Source: Paraburkholderia metrosideri (GTDB lineage: Bacteria; Pseudomonadota; Gammaproteobacteria; Burkholderiales; Burkholderiaceae). Taken from it: a stretch of DNA of 64,000 bases. The stretch is from assembly GCF_904848625.1 (NCBI RefSeq), contig NZ_CAJHCP010000006.1, positions 372,001 to 436,000 on the forward strand, read 5' to 3'. The position numbers were made by a program, and so were the translations under genes. Shown in pieces: positions 35,295-44,520 of the stretch. Position 1 is the first letter of the stretch, and every line of letters starts with the position of its first letter. The notes under the pieces were generated by a model. The model was not told where the DNA came from. It made no database searches and saw nothing but the letters and a program-made list of their open reading frames with translations.

Positions 35295-36377
35295 ATGATC
35301 CCGACGATCAAAGATGTCGCCGCCCATGCGGGCTTTTCCATCGCCACGGTGTCGCGCGCGATCAACGCCCCGCACACCGTGAACCCTGTCACGCTCGACA
35401 AGGTGCGCCAGTCCATCGACGCGCTGAATTTCCGCCCCAGCCCGCTCGGCCGGCAGTTGCGCGGCGAGCGCACGCGTCTGATCGGCGTGATCCTGCCGAC
35501 GCTGGCCAACCCGGTGTTCGCGGAATGCCTGCAGGGCATCGACGAACTCGCGTCCGCGCAAGGCTACCGGCTGATGCTGATGACCACCCAGTACGACGCG
35601 GAGCGCGAGCGCCATGCCATCGAGACGCTGCGCGAACAACGCGTCGAAGGTCTGATCCTGACCGTTGCCGATGCCGACACGCATCCGCTACTCGACGATC
35701 TCGATCGCGCCGGTCTGCTCTACGTGCTGATGCACAACGACACGGTGCGTCGTCCGTCGGTCTCCGTGGACAACCGGCTCGCCGCCTACGACGGGGTACG
35801 TCAGTTGATCGCCCATGGCCATCGCCGCATTCTGATGCTCGCCGGCACGCTGGCCGCGTCGGACCGCGCCCGCCAGCGGCATCTGGGCTATACGCAGGCC
35901 ATGCAGCAAGCCGGCCTCACGCCCGCGCCGGCGCTCGAAGTCGATTTCAACGCGGCGGAACTGTCGCCCGCGGTACTCGCGCATCTGACCAGCGGCCCGA
36001 ATCGCCCTACCGCCCTTTTCTGCAGCAACGACCTGCTAGCGATGGTCGTGATGCGCGGCCTGCGTCGCGCGCGTCTGCAGATTCCGCACGACATGTCGAT
36101 TCTCGGCTTCGACGGTCTCGCCATGGGCGAGCTTCTGTCGCCGCCACTCGCGAGCATCTGCGCGCCGAATCGCGAGATTGGCTGCGCGGCATGGCGGCGT
36201 CTGCTGGCGCGCGTCAGCGGCAATTACGAGGCGCTCGGTGAAACCTCGCTCGCCCTGACGCTGCCGCACAGCGTGCGCGAGGGCGCCACCATCGCGGCGA
36301 TGTCGAATCGCGGTGAAACGTCGGTATCGCCGACCCACGTCAGCGCCGCGGAGCCGTACGCGCGCAATGTGGCGTGA
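35295..36377 (+). CDS. LacI-family transcriptional regulator
   Basis: 360 residues from the ATG at 35295 (ribosome site GGAGCGG). An N-terminal LacI helix-turn-helix (TIKDVAAHAGFSIATVSRAIN, residues 3-23; TVSRAIN is the recognition part) is followed by the hinge and a periplasmic-binding-protein-like effector domain (about 60-340: LIGVILPTLANPVFAECLQGID, read in two parts). It precedes an ABC transporter and phosphodiesterase on the same strand, so it should respond to the imported compound. The C-terminal 25 residues are a low-complexity tail. Confidence 0.93.
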   Translation: MIPTIKDVAAHAGFSIATVSRAINAPHTVNPVTLDKVRQSIDALNFRPSPLGRQLRGERTRLIGVILPTLANPVFAECLQGIDELASAQGYRLMLMTTQYDAERERHAIETLREQRVEGLILTVADADTHPLLDDLDRAGLLYVLMHNDTVRRPSVSVDNRLAAYDGVRQLIAHGHRRILMLAGTLAASDRARQRHLGYTQAMQQAGLTPAPALEVDFNAAELSPAVLAHLTSGPNRPTALFCSNDLLAMVVMRGLRRARLQIPHDMSILGFDGLAMGELLSPPLASICAPNREIGCAAWRRLLARVSGNYEALGETSLALTLPHSVREGATIAAMSNRGETSVSPTHVSAAEPYARNVA

Positions 36378-36483
36378 CTCGCGCCGGCCACGCTGGCCGC
36401 GAATGGAAGTCCCGCGTGCAATCGGCCATCAGGTGACCCCACCCTTCGAACCACCCGCTCTCTTCCTCTTCAGGAGACCTGCA

Positions 36484-37563
36484 GTGATCCGCTCCTCTTC
36501 ACGCTTCGATTCGTCATCCCGACCGTTATGGCAACGGCTCGTCCGCGCCACCCGCGCGGCGCTATCGGCAGGCATACTCGTGACGGCCGCGCTAACGGTC
36601 ATCACACCGCAAGCAGCACACGCCGACGAAACCGCGATCTGCTACAACTGCCCGCCCGAGTGGGCCGACTGGGCGAGCCAGATCAAGGCCATTCAGCAGA
36701 AGACCGGCATTCGCGTGCCGTTCGACAACAAGAACTCCGGGCAGTCGATTGCGCAACTGATGGCCGAGCAGAAGAGCCCGGTCGCGGACGTGGTGTACCT
36801 CGGTGTGTCGTCGGCGTTCCAGGCGAAAGACAAGGGTGTGATCCAGCCGTACAAGCCCGCTCATTGGGACGACATTCCCGCGAACATGAAGGACCCGCAA
36901 GGCTACTGGTTCACGATCCACTCGGGCACGCTGGGTTTTTTCGTCAACAAGGATGCGCTCGAAGGCAAGCCGGTGCCGCGTTCATGGGCGGATCTGCTGA
37001 AGCCTGAATACAAAGGCATGATCGGTTATCTGGATCCGTCCAGCGCGTTTGTCGGCTATGCGGGCGCGGTCGCCGTGAATCAGGCGCTGGGCGGCACGCT
37101 CGATAACTTCGCGCCGGGCCTCGACTGGTTTCGCAAGCTGAAGGCCAATGCACCGATCGTGCCGAAACAGACTGCGTACGCGCGCGTGATGTCCGGTGAA
37201 ATTCCGATTTTGCTCGATTACGACTTCGACGCCTATCGCGCGAAATACAACGATCACGCAAATGTGGAATTCGTGATTCCGCAGGAAGGCACGATCTCGG
37301 TGCCGTACGTGATGAGCCTCGTGAAGGGCGCGCCGCATGAAGCGAACGGCAAGAAGGTACTCGACTTCGTGCTGTCCGACGCAGGTCAGAAACTGTGGGC
37401 CGAAGCGTACTTGCGTCCCGTGCGGGCGAATGCGATGAGCGCCGCCACCGCCGCGAAATTCCTGCCAGCCAGCGACTATGCACGCGCGAAACCGGTCGAC
37501 TTCGGCAAGATGGCCGAGAAGCAGTCGAGCTTCGGCGAGCGTTATCTACAGGTGATGCATTGA
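36484..37563 (+). CDS. ABC transporter periplasmic binding protein
   Basis: 359 residues with a GTG start at 36484, chosen because AGGAGA lies eight bases before it and the signal peptide follows directly. The signal ends at QAAHA. The mature protein starts DETAICYNCPPEWADW with a Cys-x2-Cys pair. Overall it resembles the Fe(3+)/polyamine/phosphonate-type (AfuA/PotD-like) binding proteins: SPVADVVYLGVSSAFQAK, then YWFTIHSGTLGFFVNKDAL. Its ligand is unknown. The next gene overlaps its stop codon. Confidence 0.88.
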   Translation: MIRSSSRFDSSSRPLWQRLVRATRAALSAGILVTAALTVITPQAAHADETAICYNCPPEWADWASQIKAIQQKTGIRVPFDNKNSGQSIAQLMAEQKSPVADVVYLGVSSAFQAKDKGVIQPYKPAHWDDIPANMKDPQGYWFTIHSGTLGFFVNKDALEGKPVPRSWADLLKPEYKGMIGYLDPSSAFVGYAGAVAVNQALGGTLDNFAPGLDWFRKLKANAPIVPKQTAYARVMSGEIPILLDYDFDAYRAKYNDHANVEFVIPQEGTISVPYVMSLVKGAPHEANGKKVLDFVLSDAGQKLWAEAYLRPVRANAMSAATAAKFLPASDYARAKPVDFGKMAEKQSSFGERYLQVMH

Positions 37564-38384
37564 ACGACATCACGTTCCCACTGCGCTGGCGCATTGCGTT
37601 GATCGCACCGGCGCTAGTGGTTTTCATCGCGTTCTGGCTGCTGCCGATGGGCGCGCTCGCGCAGATCAGCGGCGCTGGCCACGGCTTTGCCACCTATCGC
37701 GCGCTGCTGACGAATCCCCGCTACATGTCGAGTCTTGGCGCGACGGTCGTGTTGTCCGCGGCGGTCACGGCGACGACCTTAGTGCTCTCGGTCATCGCCG
37801 GCTTGCTGCTTGCACGCCGCGAGTTCCCGCTCAAGCGCACGCTGCTCGCGTTGCTGACCTTTCCACTCGCGTTTCCCGGTGTCGTGGTCGGCTTCATGGT
37901 GATCATGCTGGCGGGACGGCAGGGGTTGATCGGCGCGTTGTCGCTGAAACTCACCGGGGATCGTTGGGTGTTCGCGTATTCGATGAGCGGGCTCTTTCTC
38001 GGCTATCTGTACTTCTCGATTCCTCGCGTGATCGTCACCGTGATGGCGTCGGCAACCAAACTCGATGCGTCGCTCGAAGAAGCCGCGCGTTCGCTCGGCG
38101 CATCGCCGTGGCGTATCACGCGCGACATCGTGTTGCCCGCGCTTTCGCCCGGTCTGATCGCGGCGGGCGCGGTGTGCTTCGCGACGGCGATGGGCGCATT
38201 CGGCACCGCATTCACGCTCGCCACCGACATCGACGTGCTGCCGATGACCATCTACACCGAGTTCACCCTCAACGCGAATATGGCAACCGCTGCGGGTTTG
38301 TCGATCGTGCTCGGCATCGTCACGTGGGCCGTCCTCGCATTCGCGCGCAGTGTGAGCGGTTCGGCGGTGGCGGCCAGTGCATGA
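37560..38384 (+). CDS. ABC transporter permease 1
   Basis: 274 residues from a TTG start overlapping the binding-protein stop (TTGA), with AGGTG just before. No in-frame ATG or GTG lies in a better place. About six membrane segments; the cytoplasmic EAA loop is EEAARSLGASPWRITRDIVLPALSPG (about residues 175-200, read in two parts). The FeCT/PotB type of permease matches the binding protein type. The stop overlaps the next start as ATGA. Confidence 0.85.
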   Translation: MNDITFPLRWRIALIAPALVVFIAFWLLPMGALAQISGAGHGFATYRALLTNPRYMSSLGATVVLSAAVTATTLVLSVIAGLLLARREFPLKRTLLALLTFPLAFPGVVVGFMVIMLAGRQGLIGALSLKLTGDRWVFAYSMSGLFLGYLYFSIPRVIVTVMASATKLDASLEEAARSLGASPWRITRDIVLPALSPGLIAAGAVCFATAMGAFGTAFTLATDIDVLPMTIYTEFTLNANMATAAGLSIVLGIVTWAVLAFARSVSGSAVAASA

Positions 38385-39391
38385 GCGATGCTTCACGAAC
38401 CGGCGGCCGGCGGTCTGGCAATCCGGCACCCGGCCTGTCCACACCGGATGACAGCAACACGATGAATTCCATTCCCACCTCCTTGCATGAAACGATGAAA
38501 CCGCGCACCCGTTCCCGCCTGCCCGATACGCGGGCATGGCTCGCTGCCGGTCAATGGCTGGTCACGTTGCTGCTGTGCGCATTCCTGATCGTGCCGGTCA
38601 TCATGTCGATCATGGCCGGGCTGACCGTCAACTACTTCAAGGGCGTGTCCAGCGGACTGACACTGCGCTGGCTCGTCGAAGTGTGGACGCAGTATCACGA
38701 TTCGGTGTTTCTGTCGCTCGACGTCGCGGCGGCGACGCTGTTGATCACGCTGCTCACCGGCGTGCCCGCGGGTTATGTGCTCGCGCGCAGCAAGACGCGC
38801 GTGTCGCGCATCATCGAAGAATTTCTGGTGCTGCCGATCGCGCTGCCGGGTCTGGCGTCGGCGCTCGCGCTGCTGGTGGTGTACGGCGGCTTCACGAGGT
38901 TCCGGATGAGCCTGTGGTTCATCGTCGTCGGCCATGTTGTGTTCACGTTGCCGTTCATGGTGCGTGCGGTCGCCGCGGTTTGCGCAAGCAGCGATCTGCG
39001 TACGCTCGAAGAAGGCGCGGCGAGTCTCGGCGCGAGTTTCTTCCAGCGCTTCGTGACGATCGTGCTGCCGAATGCCAGGCCGGGGATCGTCGCCGGAGCG
39101 TTGGCGGTGGTGACGCTTTCCATCGGCGAATTCAATCTCACGTGGATGCTGCATACGCCCGACACGAAGACATTGCCAGTCGGTCTCGCCGACACGTACG
39201 CATCGTTGCGCATTGAAATCGGCAGTGCGTACACGATCCTGTTCTTCATCATGACGATGCCCCTGCTCGTCGCCATGCAGTGGCTTGGCGTCGATGCAAC
39301 CGGCCAGCGGAGCGCCACGAAAAAGCGTGCGGCCGCCGCGGCTGCTTCGTCGAAGCAAAAGCCCTCTTCGAATTCCATCGACACGCCATGA
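38381..39391 (+). CDS. ABC transporter permease 2
   Basis: 336 residues from the ATG in the ATGA overlap at 38381. The first 50 residues are a polar Arg/Ser/Pro-rich tail, and two later ATGs (38462, 38495) would remove most of it. Six membrane segments follow, with the EAA loop EEGAASLGASFFQRFVTIVLPNARPG (two parts) at about 207-232. The C-terminus is a Lys/Ala/Ser tail. It pairs with permease 1 as a heterodimer. The ATPase start overlaps its stop as ATGA. Confidence 0.87.
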   Translation: MSDASRTGGRRSGNPAPGLSTPDDSNTMNSIPTSLHETMKPRTRSRLPDTRAWLAAGQWLVTLLLCAFLIVPVIMSIMAGLTVNYFKGVSSGLTLRWLVEVWTQYHDSVFLSLDVAAATLLITLLTGVPAGYVLARSKTRVSRIIEEFLVLPIALPGLASALALLVVYGGFTRFRMSLWFIVVGHVVFTLPFMVRAVAAVCASSDLRTLEEGAASLGASFFQRFVTIVLPNARPGIVAGALAVVTLSIGEFNLTWMLHTPDTKTLPVGLADTYASLRIEIGSAYTILFFIMTMPLLVAMQWLGVDATGQRSATKKRAAAAAASSKQKPSSNSIDTP

Positions 39392-40440
39392 AACCCGCCT
39401 CTGTTCCCATCACGCTGACGCAATGCGCGAAGACGTTTCGCGGCACCCGGGTGCTCGAACCGCTCGATCTGAAGATCGATGCAGGTGAAACGCTGGTCCT
39501 GCTCGGGCCGTCCGGCTGCGGCAAGACCACGACGCTGCGCATGATCGCCGGACTCGAAACACCCGACGCAGGCGGCCGCATCGCCTTCGGTGACGACGAT
39601 GTCACCGCGTTGCCGATCGAAAAGCGTCAGGTCGGCATGGTGTTTCAAAGCTACGCGCTGTTTCCGAATCTGACGGTACGCGGCAACATCGGTTATGGAT
39701 TGAAGATCAAACGCGTGCCGGCTGACACCGCCCGTCAACGTGTCGACGAATTGCTCGACATGATGCGTCTGACCGCCCATGCCGACAAACCGGTCGATCA
39801 ACTCTCCGGTGGTCAACGTCAACGGGTCGCGTTGGCGCGCGCGCTTGCCGTGCAGCCGCGCGTGTTGCTGCTCGATGAACCCCTCACAGCCCTCGACGCA
39901 CGTTTGCGCGACACGTTACGCAGCGAAATGAATGCGCTGTTGCGCGAGTTGGGCATTACGACGGTGTACGTCACGCACGATCAGGCCGAGGCGATGGAAC
40001 TGGGTGACCGCATCGTCGTGATGAGCGCGGGTCGTATCGAACAGATCGGTTCGCCGCGCGACATCTATTACCGTCCCGCCAACCGGAGCGTCGCGCAGTT
40101 CGTCGGCACGATCAACCGGCTCGCGGGCGACCTGCACGACGGCCTGCTGAAAACCACTGGTGGCGCCGTGCCGCTGCCCTCGCGCGGTGCCGACGCGCAC
40201 GCTCAATCGTCACACGAAATTTTCTTCCGGCCCGAAGATGCATGGCTCGCCGATCCGGCTAGCGCGCAATTGCGCGGCTGGGTTGAAAGCACGGCGTTTC
40301 TCGGTGAGCGCACCCGCCTGACGATTGGCGGCGCCGCACCCGACGCGTTGCTGATCGACGTGGCGGGCCGTGTCGAACTGGCGCGCGGCACACTGGTTGG
40401 CATTTCAATCGTGCAGGACGGGCTGATTGCGCTATTGTAA
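39388..40440 (+). CDS. ABC transporter ATP-binding protein
   Basis: 350 residues. Walker A GPSGCGKTT (about residues 38-46), Q-loop VFQSYALFPNLTV, signature LSGGQRQRVALARAL (about 137-151), Walker B LLLDEPLTALDA, and H-switch VYVTHDQAEA. A C-terminal TOBE/MOP regulatory domain (about 250-350) is typical of the PotA/FbpC/MalK type. All catalytic motifs are intact. It completes the four-gene transporter and is followed 45 bp later by the phosphodiesterase. Confidence 0.95.
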   Translation: MKPASVPITLTQCAKTFRGTRVLEPLDLKIDAGETLVLLGPSGCGKTTTLRMIAGLETPDAGGRIAFGDDDVTALPIEKRQVGMVFQSYALFPNLTVRGNIGYGLKIKRVPADTARQRVDELLDMMRLTAHADKPVDQLSGGQRQRVALARALAVQPRVLLLDEPLTALDARLRDTLRSEMNALLRELGITTVYVTHDQAEAMELGDRIVVMSAGRIEQIGSPRDIYYRPANRSVAQFVGTINRLAGDLHDGLLKTTGGAVPLPSRGADAHAQSSHEIFFRPEDAWLADPASAQLRGWVESTAFLGERTRLTIGGAAPDALLIDVAGRVELARGTLVGISIVQDGLIALL

Positions 40441-40485
40441 AAACGCTGCGCTGCGTTTTAGCGCGCAATAAAAAGGATTCTCTCC

Positions 40486-41313
40486 ATGCTGCTGGCTCAA
40501 ATTAGCGACCTGCATATCAAGCGGCCGGGCGCGCTCGCGTATCGCCGCGTCGACACCGCTCCGTATCTCGCGCGTTGTGTCGCTGCGCTCAACGCGCTCG
40601 AACCGCGCCCCGACGCGGTGATCATCACCGGGGATCTCGTCGATCAGGGCGATCCCGAGCAATACGAGCATCTCAAAGCGCTGCTCGCACCGCTCGAGAT
40701 TCCGTACTTTTTGCTAGTGGGCAATCACGATGAACGCCACGCGTTGCGCGCGGCTTTTCCCAATCGCGCGGAATTGCGCAGCGGCGGTGAGTTCGTGCAA
40801 TACGCGGTCGATGTCGGCGCGCTACGCGTGATCGCGCTCGATTCGATGGTGCCGGGCCAAAGCGCCGGCACGCTGTGCGACACGCGGCTCGCATGGCTCG
40901 CGTCCCAACTCGATGCGGCTCGAGGCAAGCCGACGGTCGTCGCTTTGCATCACCCGCCGTTTGCATGCGGCATCGGACACATGGACGAATTGCGGCTCGA
41001 CCCCGCCGCTGCCGACCGACTCGCCGCGTTGATCGCCCGATATCCGAATGTGGAACGCGTGATCTGCGGACACGTGCATCGGCCGATGTTCGTCCGCTTT
41101 GGCGGCACCATCGCGTCTGCGGTGCCGTCGCCCGCGCACCAGGTGGGGCTCGATCTGCGCGACGATGCGCCGTCGGCATTCGTGATGGAACCGCCTGCTT
41201 ATGCGCTGCATCGCTACGATCCGGTAACCGGCATCGTCACGCATCACGCGTATGTGGACGCAGCAGATGGTCCTTACCCGTTCTACGAACCCGAGGGCAA
41301 TCTGATCGACTGA
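40486..41313 (+). CDS. GpdQ-like glycerophosphodiester phosphodiesterase
   Basis: 275 residues, cytosolic binuclear metallophosphoesterase. Metal ligands are visible at the positions known for Enterobacter GpdQ: Asp8 and His10 (ISDLH), Asp50 (TGDLVD), Asn80 (GNHDE), His155/156 (LHHPPF), and His196 and His198 (GHVHRP). GpdQ hydrolyses glycerophosphodiesters and other phosphate mono- and diesters. Its place as last gene of an ABC uptake operon suggests it cleaves the imported compound. A 3',5'-cAMP phosphodiesterase (CpdA) role is a weaker alternative, given the context. Confidence 0.85.
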   Translation: MLLAQISDLHIKRPGALAYRRVDTAPYLARCVAALNALEPRPDAVIITGDLVDQGDPEQYEHLKALLAPLEIPYFLLVGNHDERHALRAAFPNRAELRSGGEFVQYAVDVGALRVIALDSMVPGQSAGTLCDTRLAWLASQLDAARGKPTVVALHHPPFACGIGHMDELRLDPAAADRLAALIARYPNVERVICGHVHRPMFVRFGGTIASAVPSPAHQVGLDLRDDAPSAFVMEPPAYALHRYDPVTGIVTHHAYVDAADGPYPFYEPEGNLID

Positions 41314-41330
41314 AGCGCGGGTGTGCCTGA

Positions 41331-41816
41331 TCACGCGTTCACAAACGTCTGATGCACGCGCCGGGACCAGCGGAAATACGGTATCCCGAGCGCGGCGGCA
41401 AGCGCGGCCTGAACGAGATTGTCGAGCGGTATAGAAATCCCGATGCCGATAACGCCGGCCATATAACCACCGAGCCAATACGCGCCGGCACGCATTGCCA
41501 GGATCGTCAGGAGCCATGCCTGCACCTGCGCGATAAAGCACGCCGCCTTGCGCGACGCGAGCAGCGATAGCCAGCCTGCGCCCGTCACAATGAACCCGCT
41601 GATCATGACGTCGAGCCCCACCAGCGTCATCACCGTGCGATACCAGCCATGGGTGTCGGGACGCACGAACACCGTCAGCAACTCCCATTCGAGCATCAGC
41701 TTCAGCGGCTCGCGTACCGTGAACGCGGTGAACACGGCCCATGCGGCCACGCAGAGCAACGCAAACAGCAAGCCGCCGGCTATCGGCGGTGATTCGCCTT
41801 GAGGAGTCGATTTCAT
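41331..41816 (-). CDS. membrane protein, possibly DUF2569
   Basis: 161 residues with four hydrophobic segments (about 14-35, 60-85, 90-115, 120-145). The opening GGLLFALLCVAAWAVF and the loop EWELLTVFVRPD resemble DUF2569 membrane proteins, but the match is by eye. Function unknown. It converges on the phosphodiesterase gene and diverges from the MFS gene. Confidence 0.6.
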   Translation of the reverse strand: MKSTPQGESPPIAGGLLFALLCVAAWAVFTAFTVREPLKLMLEWELLTVFVRPDTHGWYRTVMTLVGLDVMISGFIVTGAGWLSLLASRKAACFIAQVQAWLLTILAMRAGAYWLGGYMAGVIGIGISIPLDNLVQAALAAALGIPYFRWSRRVHQTFVNA

Positions 41817-42006
41817 GAAGTCGGTCGCGTGATCGGTGCTGTTGGGGGCGCCGATTCTACGAACTAACGCCGAATCTATATCTCAATTTGATAATGACGT
41901 GCCCTTTCTCACCGGCGTGGCCACCGTCAGCAGGAACCGCCCCGCTCCGGTATGATCGGCACGCTTGAGACCGCGCATGGGCCGGTCCACCGATCCTCCC
42001 TTTCTC

Positions 42007-43209
42007 ATGGCCACTCCCGACGCTTCCACACCCGCTTCCGCCGACCGGTCGTTGCGCGGCCTGCTGTTTCTGCTTGCCACCATCGCCGGTGTGTCGGTCG
42101 CAAACATTTATTACAACCAGCCGCTGCTGGATAACTTCCGCTCGTCGTTTCCCAGCAGCGCGTCGTGGGTCGGCGCGGTGCCGGCCGTCACCCAGCTTGG
42201 CTACGCGGCCGGCATGCTGCTGCTCGCTCCGCTGGGCGACCGCTTCGACCGGCGGCGTCTGATCCTGCTGCAGATCGTCGGCATGTGCATCGCGCTGATC
42301 GTCGCGGCCTCCGCGCCGACGCTGGTGGTGCTGATCGTGGCCAGTCTCGCGATCGGCGTGCTTGCCACCATCGCGCAACAGGCCGTGCCGTTCGCCGCCG
42401 AACTCGCGCCGCCGTCCGAACGGGGTCATGCGGTCGGCATGGTGATGAGCGGTTTGCTGCTGGGCATTTTGCTGGCACGGACCGCGTCGGGCGTGATCGC
42501 TGAATATTTTGGCTGGCGCGCGGTGTTCGGCGCGTCGGTGATTGCGTTGCTGGTGCTGGCCGTCGTCATCATCCTGCGTCTGCCGAAAAGCCAGCCGACC
42601 TCGACGCTGCCCTACGGCAAGCTGATGGTGTCGATGTGGCATCTGATTGTCGAACATCGCGCGCTGCGTGAAGCGTCGCTGACCGGCGCGGCAATGTTCG
42701 CCGCATTCAGCATTTTCTGGTCGGTGCTCGCGTTGTTGCTGGCAGGCGCCCCGTTTCATCTCGGCCCGCAAGCCGCCGGGTTGTTCGGCATTGTCGGTGC
42801 AGCGGGCGCGATGGCCGCGCCGCTCGCCGGCAAGTTTTCCGACAAGCGCGGGCCGCGCGCGATCATCACGCTGTCGATCGCGCTAGTGGCCGTTTCGTTT
42901 GTCGTGTTCGGCGTGTCGGCGAAAAGTATCGCGGGCCTGGTGGTCGGCGTGATCATTCTCGATATCGGCGTGCAGGCTGCGCAGATTTCCAATCAGTCAC
43001 GCATTTACGCACTCAAGCCCGACGCCCGCAGCCGCGTGAATACGGTGTACATGGTCGCGTATTTCATCGGCGGTGCGCTGGGTTCGGGAGTCGGCGCGGT
43101 AGTGTGGCCGATGTTCGGATGGCTGGGTGTGAGTGCAGCGGGTGTGGTGTTCGCGGGATTGGCCGCGTGGAATCATCTGCGGCTTCCGGCGCGTGTTGCC
43201 GCGCAGTAG
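42007..43209 (+). CDS. MFS transporter (DHA1-like)
   Basis: 400 residues from the ATG at 42007; earlier in-frame ATGs at 41965 and 41977 would add a short polar tail. Twelve membrane segments. ANIYYNQPLL in helix 1, GDRFDRRRLIL (MFS motif A), ISNQSRIYALKPDARSRVNTVYMV (two parts) in the second half. This pattern is that of YnfM/YgaY-like drug-metabolite:H+ antiporters common in Burkholderia. Substrate unknown. Confidence 0.85.
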   Translation: MATPDASTPASADRSLRGLLFLLATIAGVSVANIYYNQPLLDNFRSSFPSSASWVGAVPAVTQLGYAAGMLLLAPLGDRFDRRRLILLQIVGMCIALIVAASAPTLVVLIVASLAIGVLATIAQQAVPFAAELAPPSERGHAVGMVMSGLLLGILLARTASGVIAEYFGWRAVFGASVIALLVLAVVIILRLPKSQPTSTLPYGKLMVSMWHLIVEHRALREASLTGAAMFAAFSIFWSVLALLLAGAPFHLGPQAAGLFGIVGAAGAMAAPLAGKFSDKRGPRAIITLSIALVAVSFVVFGVSAKSIAGLVVGVIILDIGVQAAQISNQSRIYALKPDARSRVNTVYMVAYFIGGALGSGVGAVVWPMFGWLGVSAAGVVFAGLAAWNHLRLPARVAAQ

Positions 43210-43266
43210 AGCGCCGGGCACAACGAGAACAATGAGAACGACACTCAGACGCTGCCCGCGCAGCGC

Positions 43267-43716
43267 TCAGCGTGCGCTTCGCGCTGACGCATACTCGTGC
43301 AGCGCGTCGAGCACCCGGTCGAATTCGAACGATTTATCGTAAAAGTGGCGCACGCCATACTGTTCGCAGCGTTCGCGATACGCGGGCAACGCATGATTGG
43401 TCAGCACCGCGGCAAACACCGAATCGATCAGCCCTTCCCGCTGCAGATAAGCGAGCACCGGCACGCCAGACCCTTCCTTCAGTTGCAGATCGACGATCAC
43501 GGCGTCGAACGCTTCGTCGTTCAACAGCGCAATGGCCTGCTCGGCGGAATCCGCGTAGGCGGCCACCCGCAGCAAGCCGGAAGAATCGATCGCCTCCACC
43601 AGGCTGCGGCGGATCAGCGGCGAATCCTCGATCAGCAGCACGCGCAACGGCGCATGGCTGGCTCGCTCGTCAACGGTGCTCGATTCGCTGTTCATCAGGA
43701 TTTCTCGATCGTTCAT
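43267..43716 (-). CDS. single-domain response regulator
   Basis: 149 residues, only a receiver domain after a 22-residue lead. Acidic pair Glu30-Asp31, phosphorylation Asp76 (VIVDLQLKEGSG), Thr in AVLTNHA, and the Lys in FYDKSFEF. There is no output domain. Its ATG overlaps the stop of the upstream NarL-type regulator (TAATG), so the two are translationally coupled. A second ATG 21 bases in is possible. It may act as a phosphate sink or a partner of the neighbouring regulator and kinase. Confidence 0.88.
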   Translation of the reverse strand: MNDREILMNSESSTVDERASHAPLRVLLIEDSPLIRRSLVEAIDSSGLLRVAAYADSAEQAIALLNDEAFDAVIVDLQLKEGSGVPVLAYLQREGLIDSVFAAVLTNHALPAYRERCEQYGVRHFYDKSFEFDRVLDALHEYASARSAR

Positions 43717-44348
43717 TATTCGATCAAGCCGTTCTTGATCGCGTAATAAGTCAGATCGGCATTGTTCGCCAACCGCATCTTTTCAAGTACGCGAGCCCGG
43801 TAAGTACTCACCGTCTTCACGGACAAATGCAACTCCTCCGCAATGTCGGTGGGAATCTGGCCGGCCGCGAGCTTGCAGAAAATCTGGAACTCGCGTTCGG
43901 ATAGCGCTTCATGCGGACGTCCCGCTGCAGGTTTGTCGAGATTGTCGGCGAGCGTGTCGGCCACCGCCTCGGACAGATACCGATGACCGCGCGCCACTGC
44001 GCGAATTGCCCGCACGATTTCATCCGGCTCGCAATCCTTGTTCAGATAGCCGTTCGCGCCCGCGCGCAACAGGTTGATTGCATACTGACTCTCCGGATAA
44101 CCCGACAGAATCAGCACCCCTTGTTCGGGACGCACCTGCTTGATCACACGCAACGTGTCGATACCGTTCTTGTCTGGCATCGCGATATCGAGCAACACCA
44201 CGTCGAACGCCTGCTCGCGCACGAGGCTGATGGTTTCGTCGCCGGTTGCGGCTTCAGCGGCGACGCACATATCCGCTTCGTCGGCGACGAACTGTTTGAA
44301 CCCGCCTCGGACGATCGCATGGTCGTCAGCTATCAACACTCGAATCAT
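43716..44348 (-). CDS. NarL/FixJ-type response regulator
   Basis: 210 residues. Receiver domain with Asp8-Asp9, phosphorylation Asp54 (LLDIAMPDKNG), and Lys in LNKDCEP, then a LuxR-type helix-turn-helix (about 145-205: LSEREFQIFCKLAAGQIPTDIAEELHLSVKTVSTYRARVLEKM, seen in parts). First gene of a two-regulator unit. The histidine kinase at 45841 is of the NarX/DegS class that pairs with this type, but it lies about 1.5 kb away on the other strand. Confidence 0.93.
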   Translation of the reverse strand: MIRVLIADDHAIVRGGFKQFVADEADMCVAAEAATGDETISLVREQAFDVVLLDIAMPDKNGIDTLRVIKQVRPEQGVLILSGYPESQYAINLLRAGANGYLNKDCEPDEIVRAIRAVARGHRYLSEAVADTLADNLDKPAAGRPHEALSEREFQIFCKLAAGQIPTDIAEELHLSVKTVSTYRARVLEKMRLANNADLTYYAIKNGLIE

Positions 44349-44520
44349 CGGTTTGGTGTCCGTGCAATGGATTCAGGATAGGAATTGCTCCCGCGCAGAC
44401 ATTGTAATGACCTCCGGCCTGGAGTTAGCCGGAAAGCCCGGAACCGGACGACGCATGCCAGGGTAGGCGAATCAATTTCAACACCCGCCCGCACTGGCCG
44501 CGCCGTCCGGACTATCGTCG

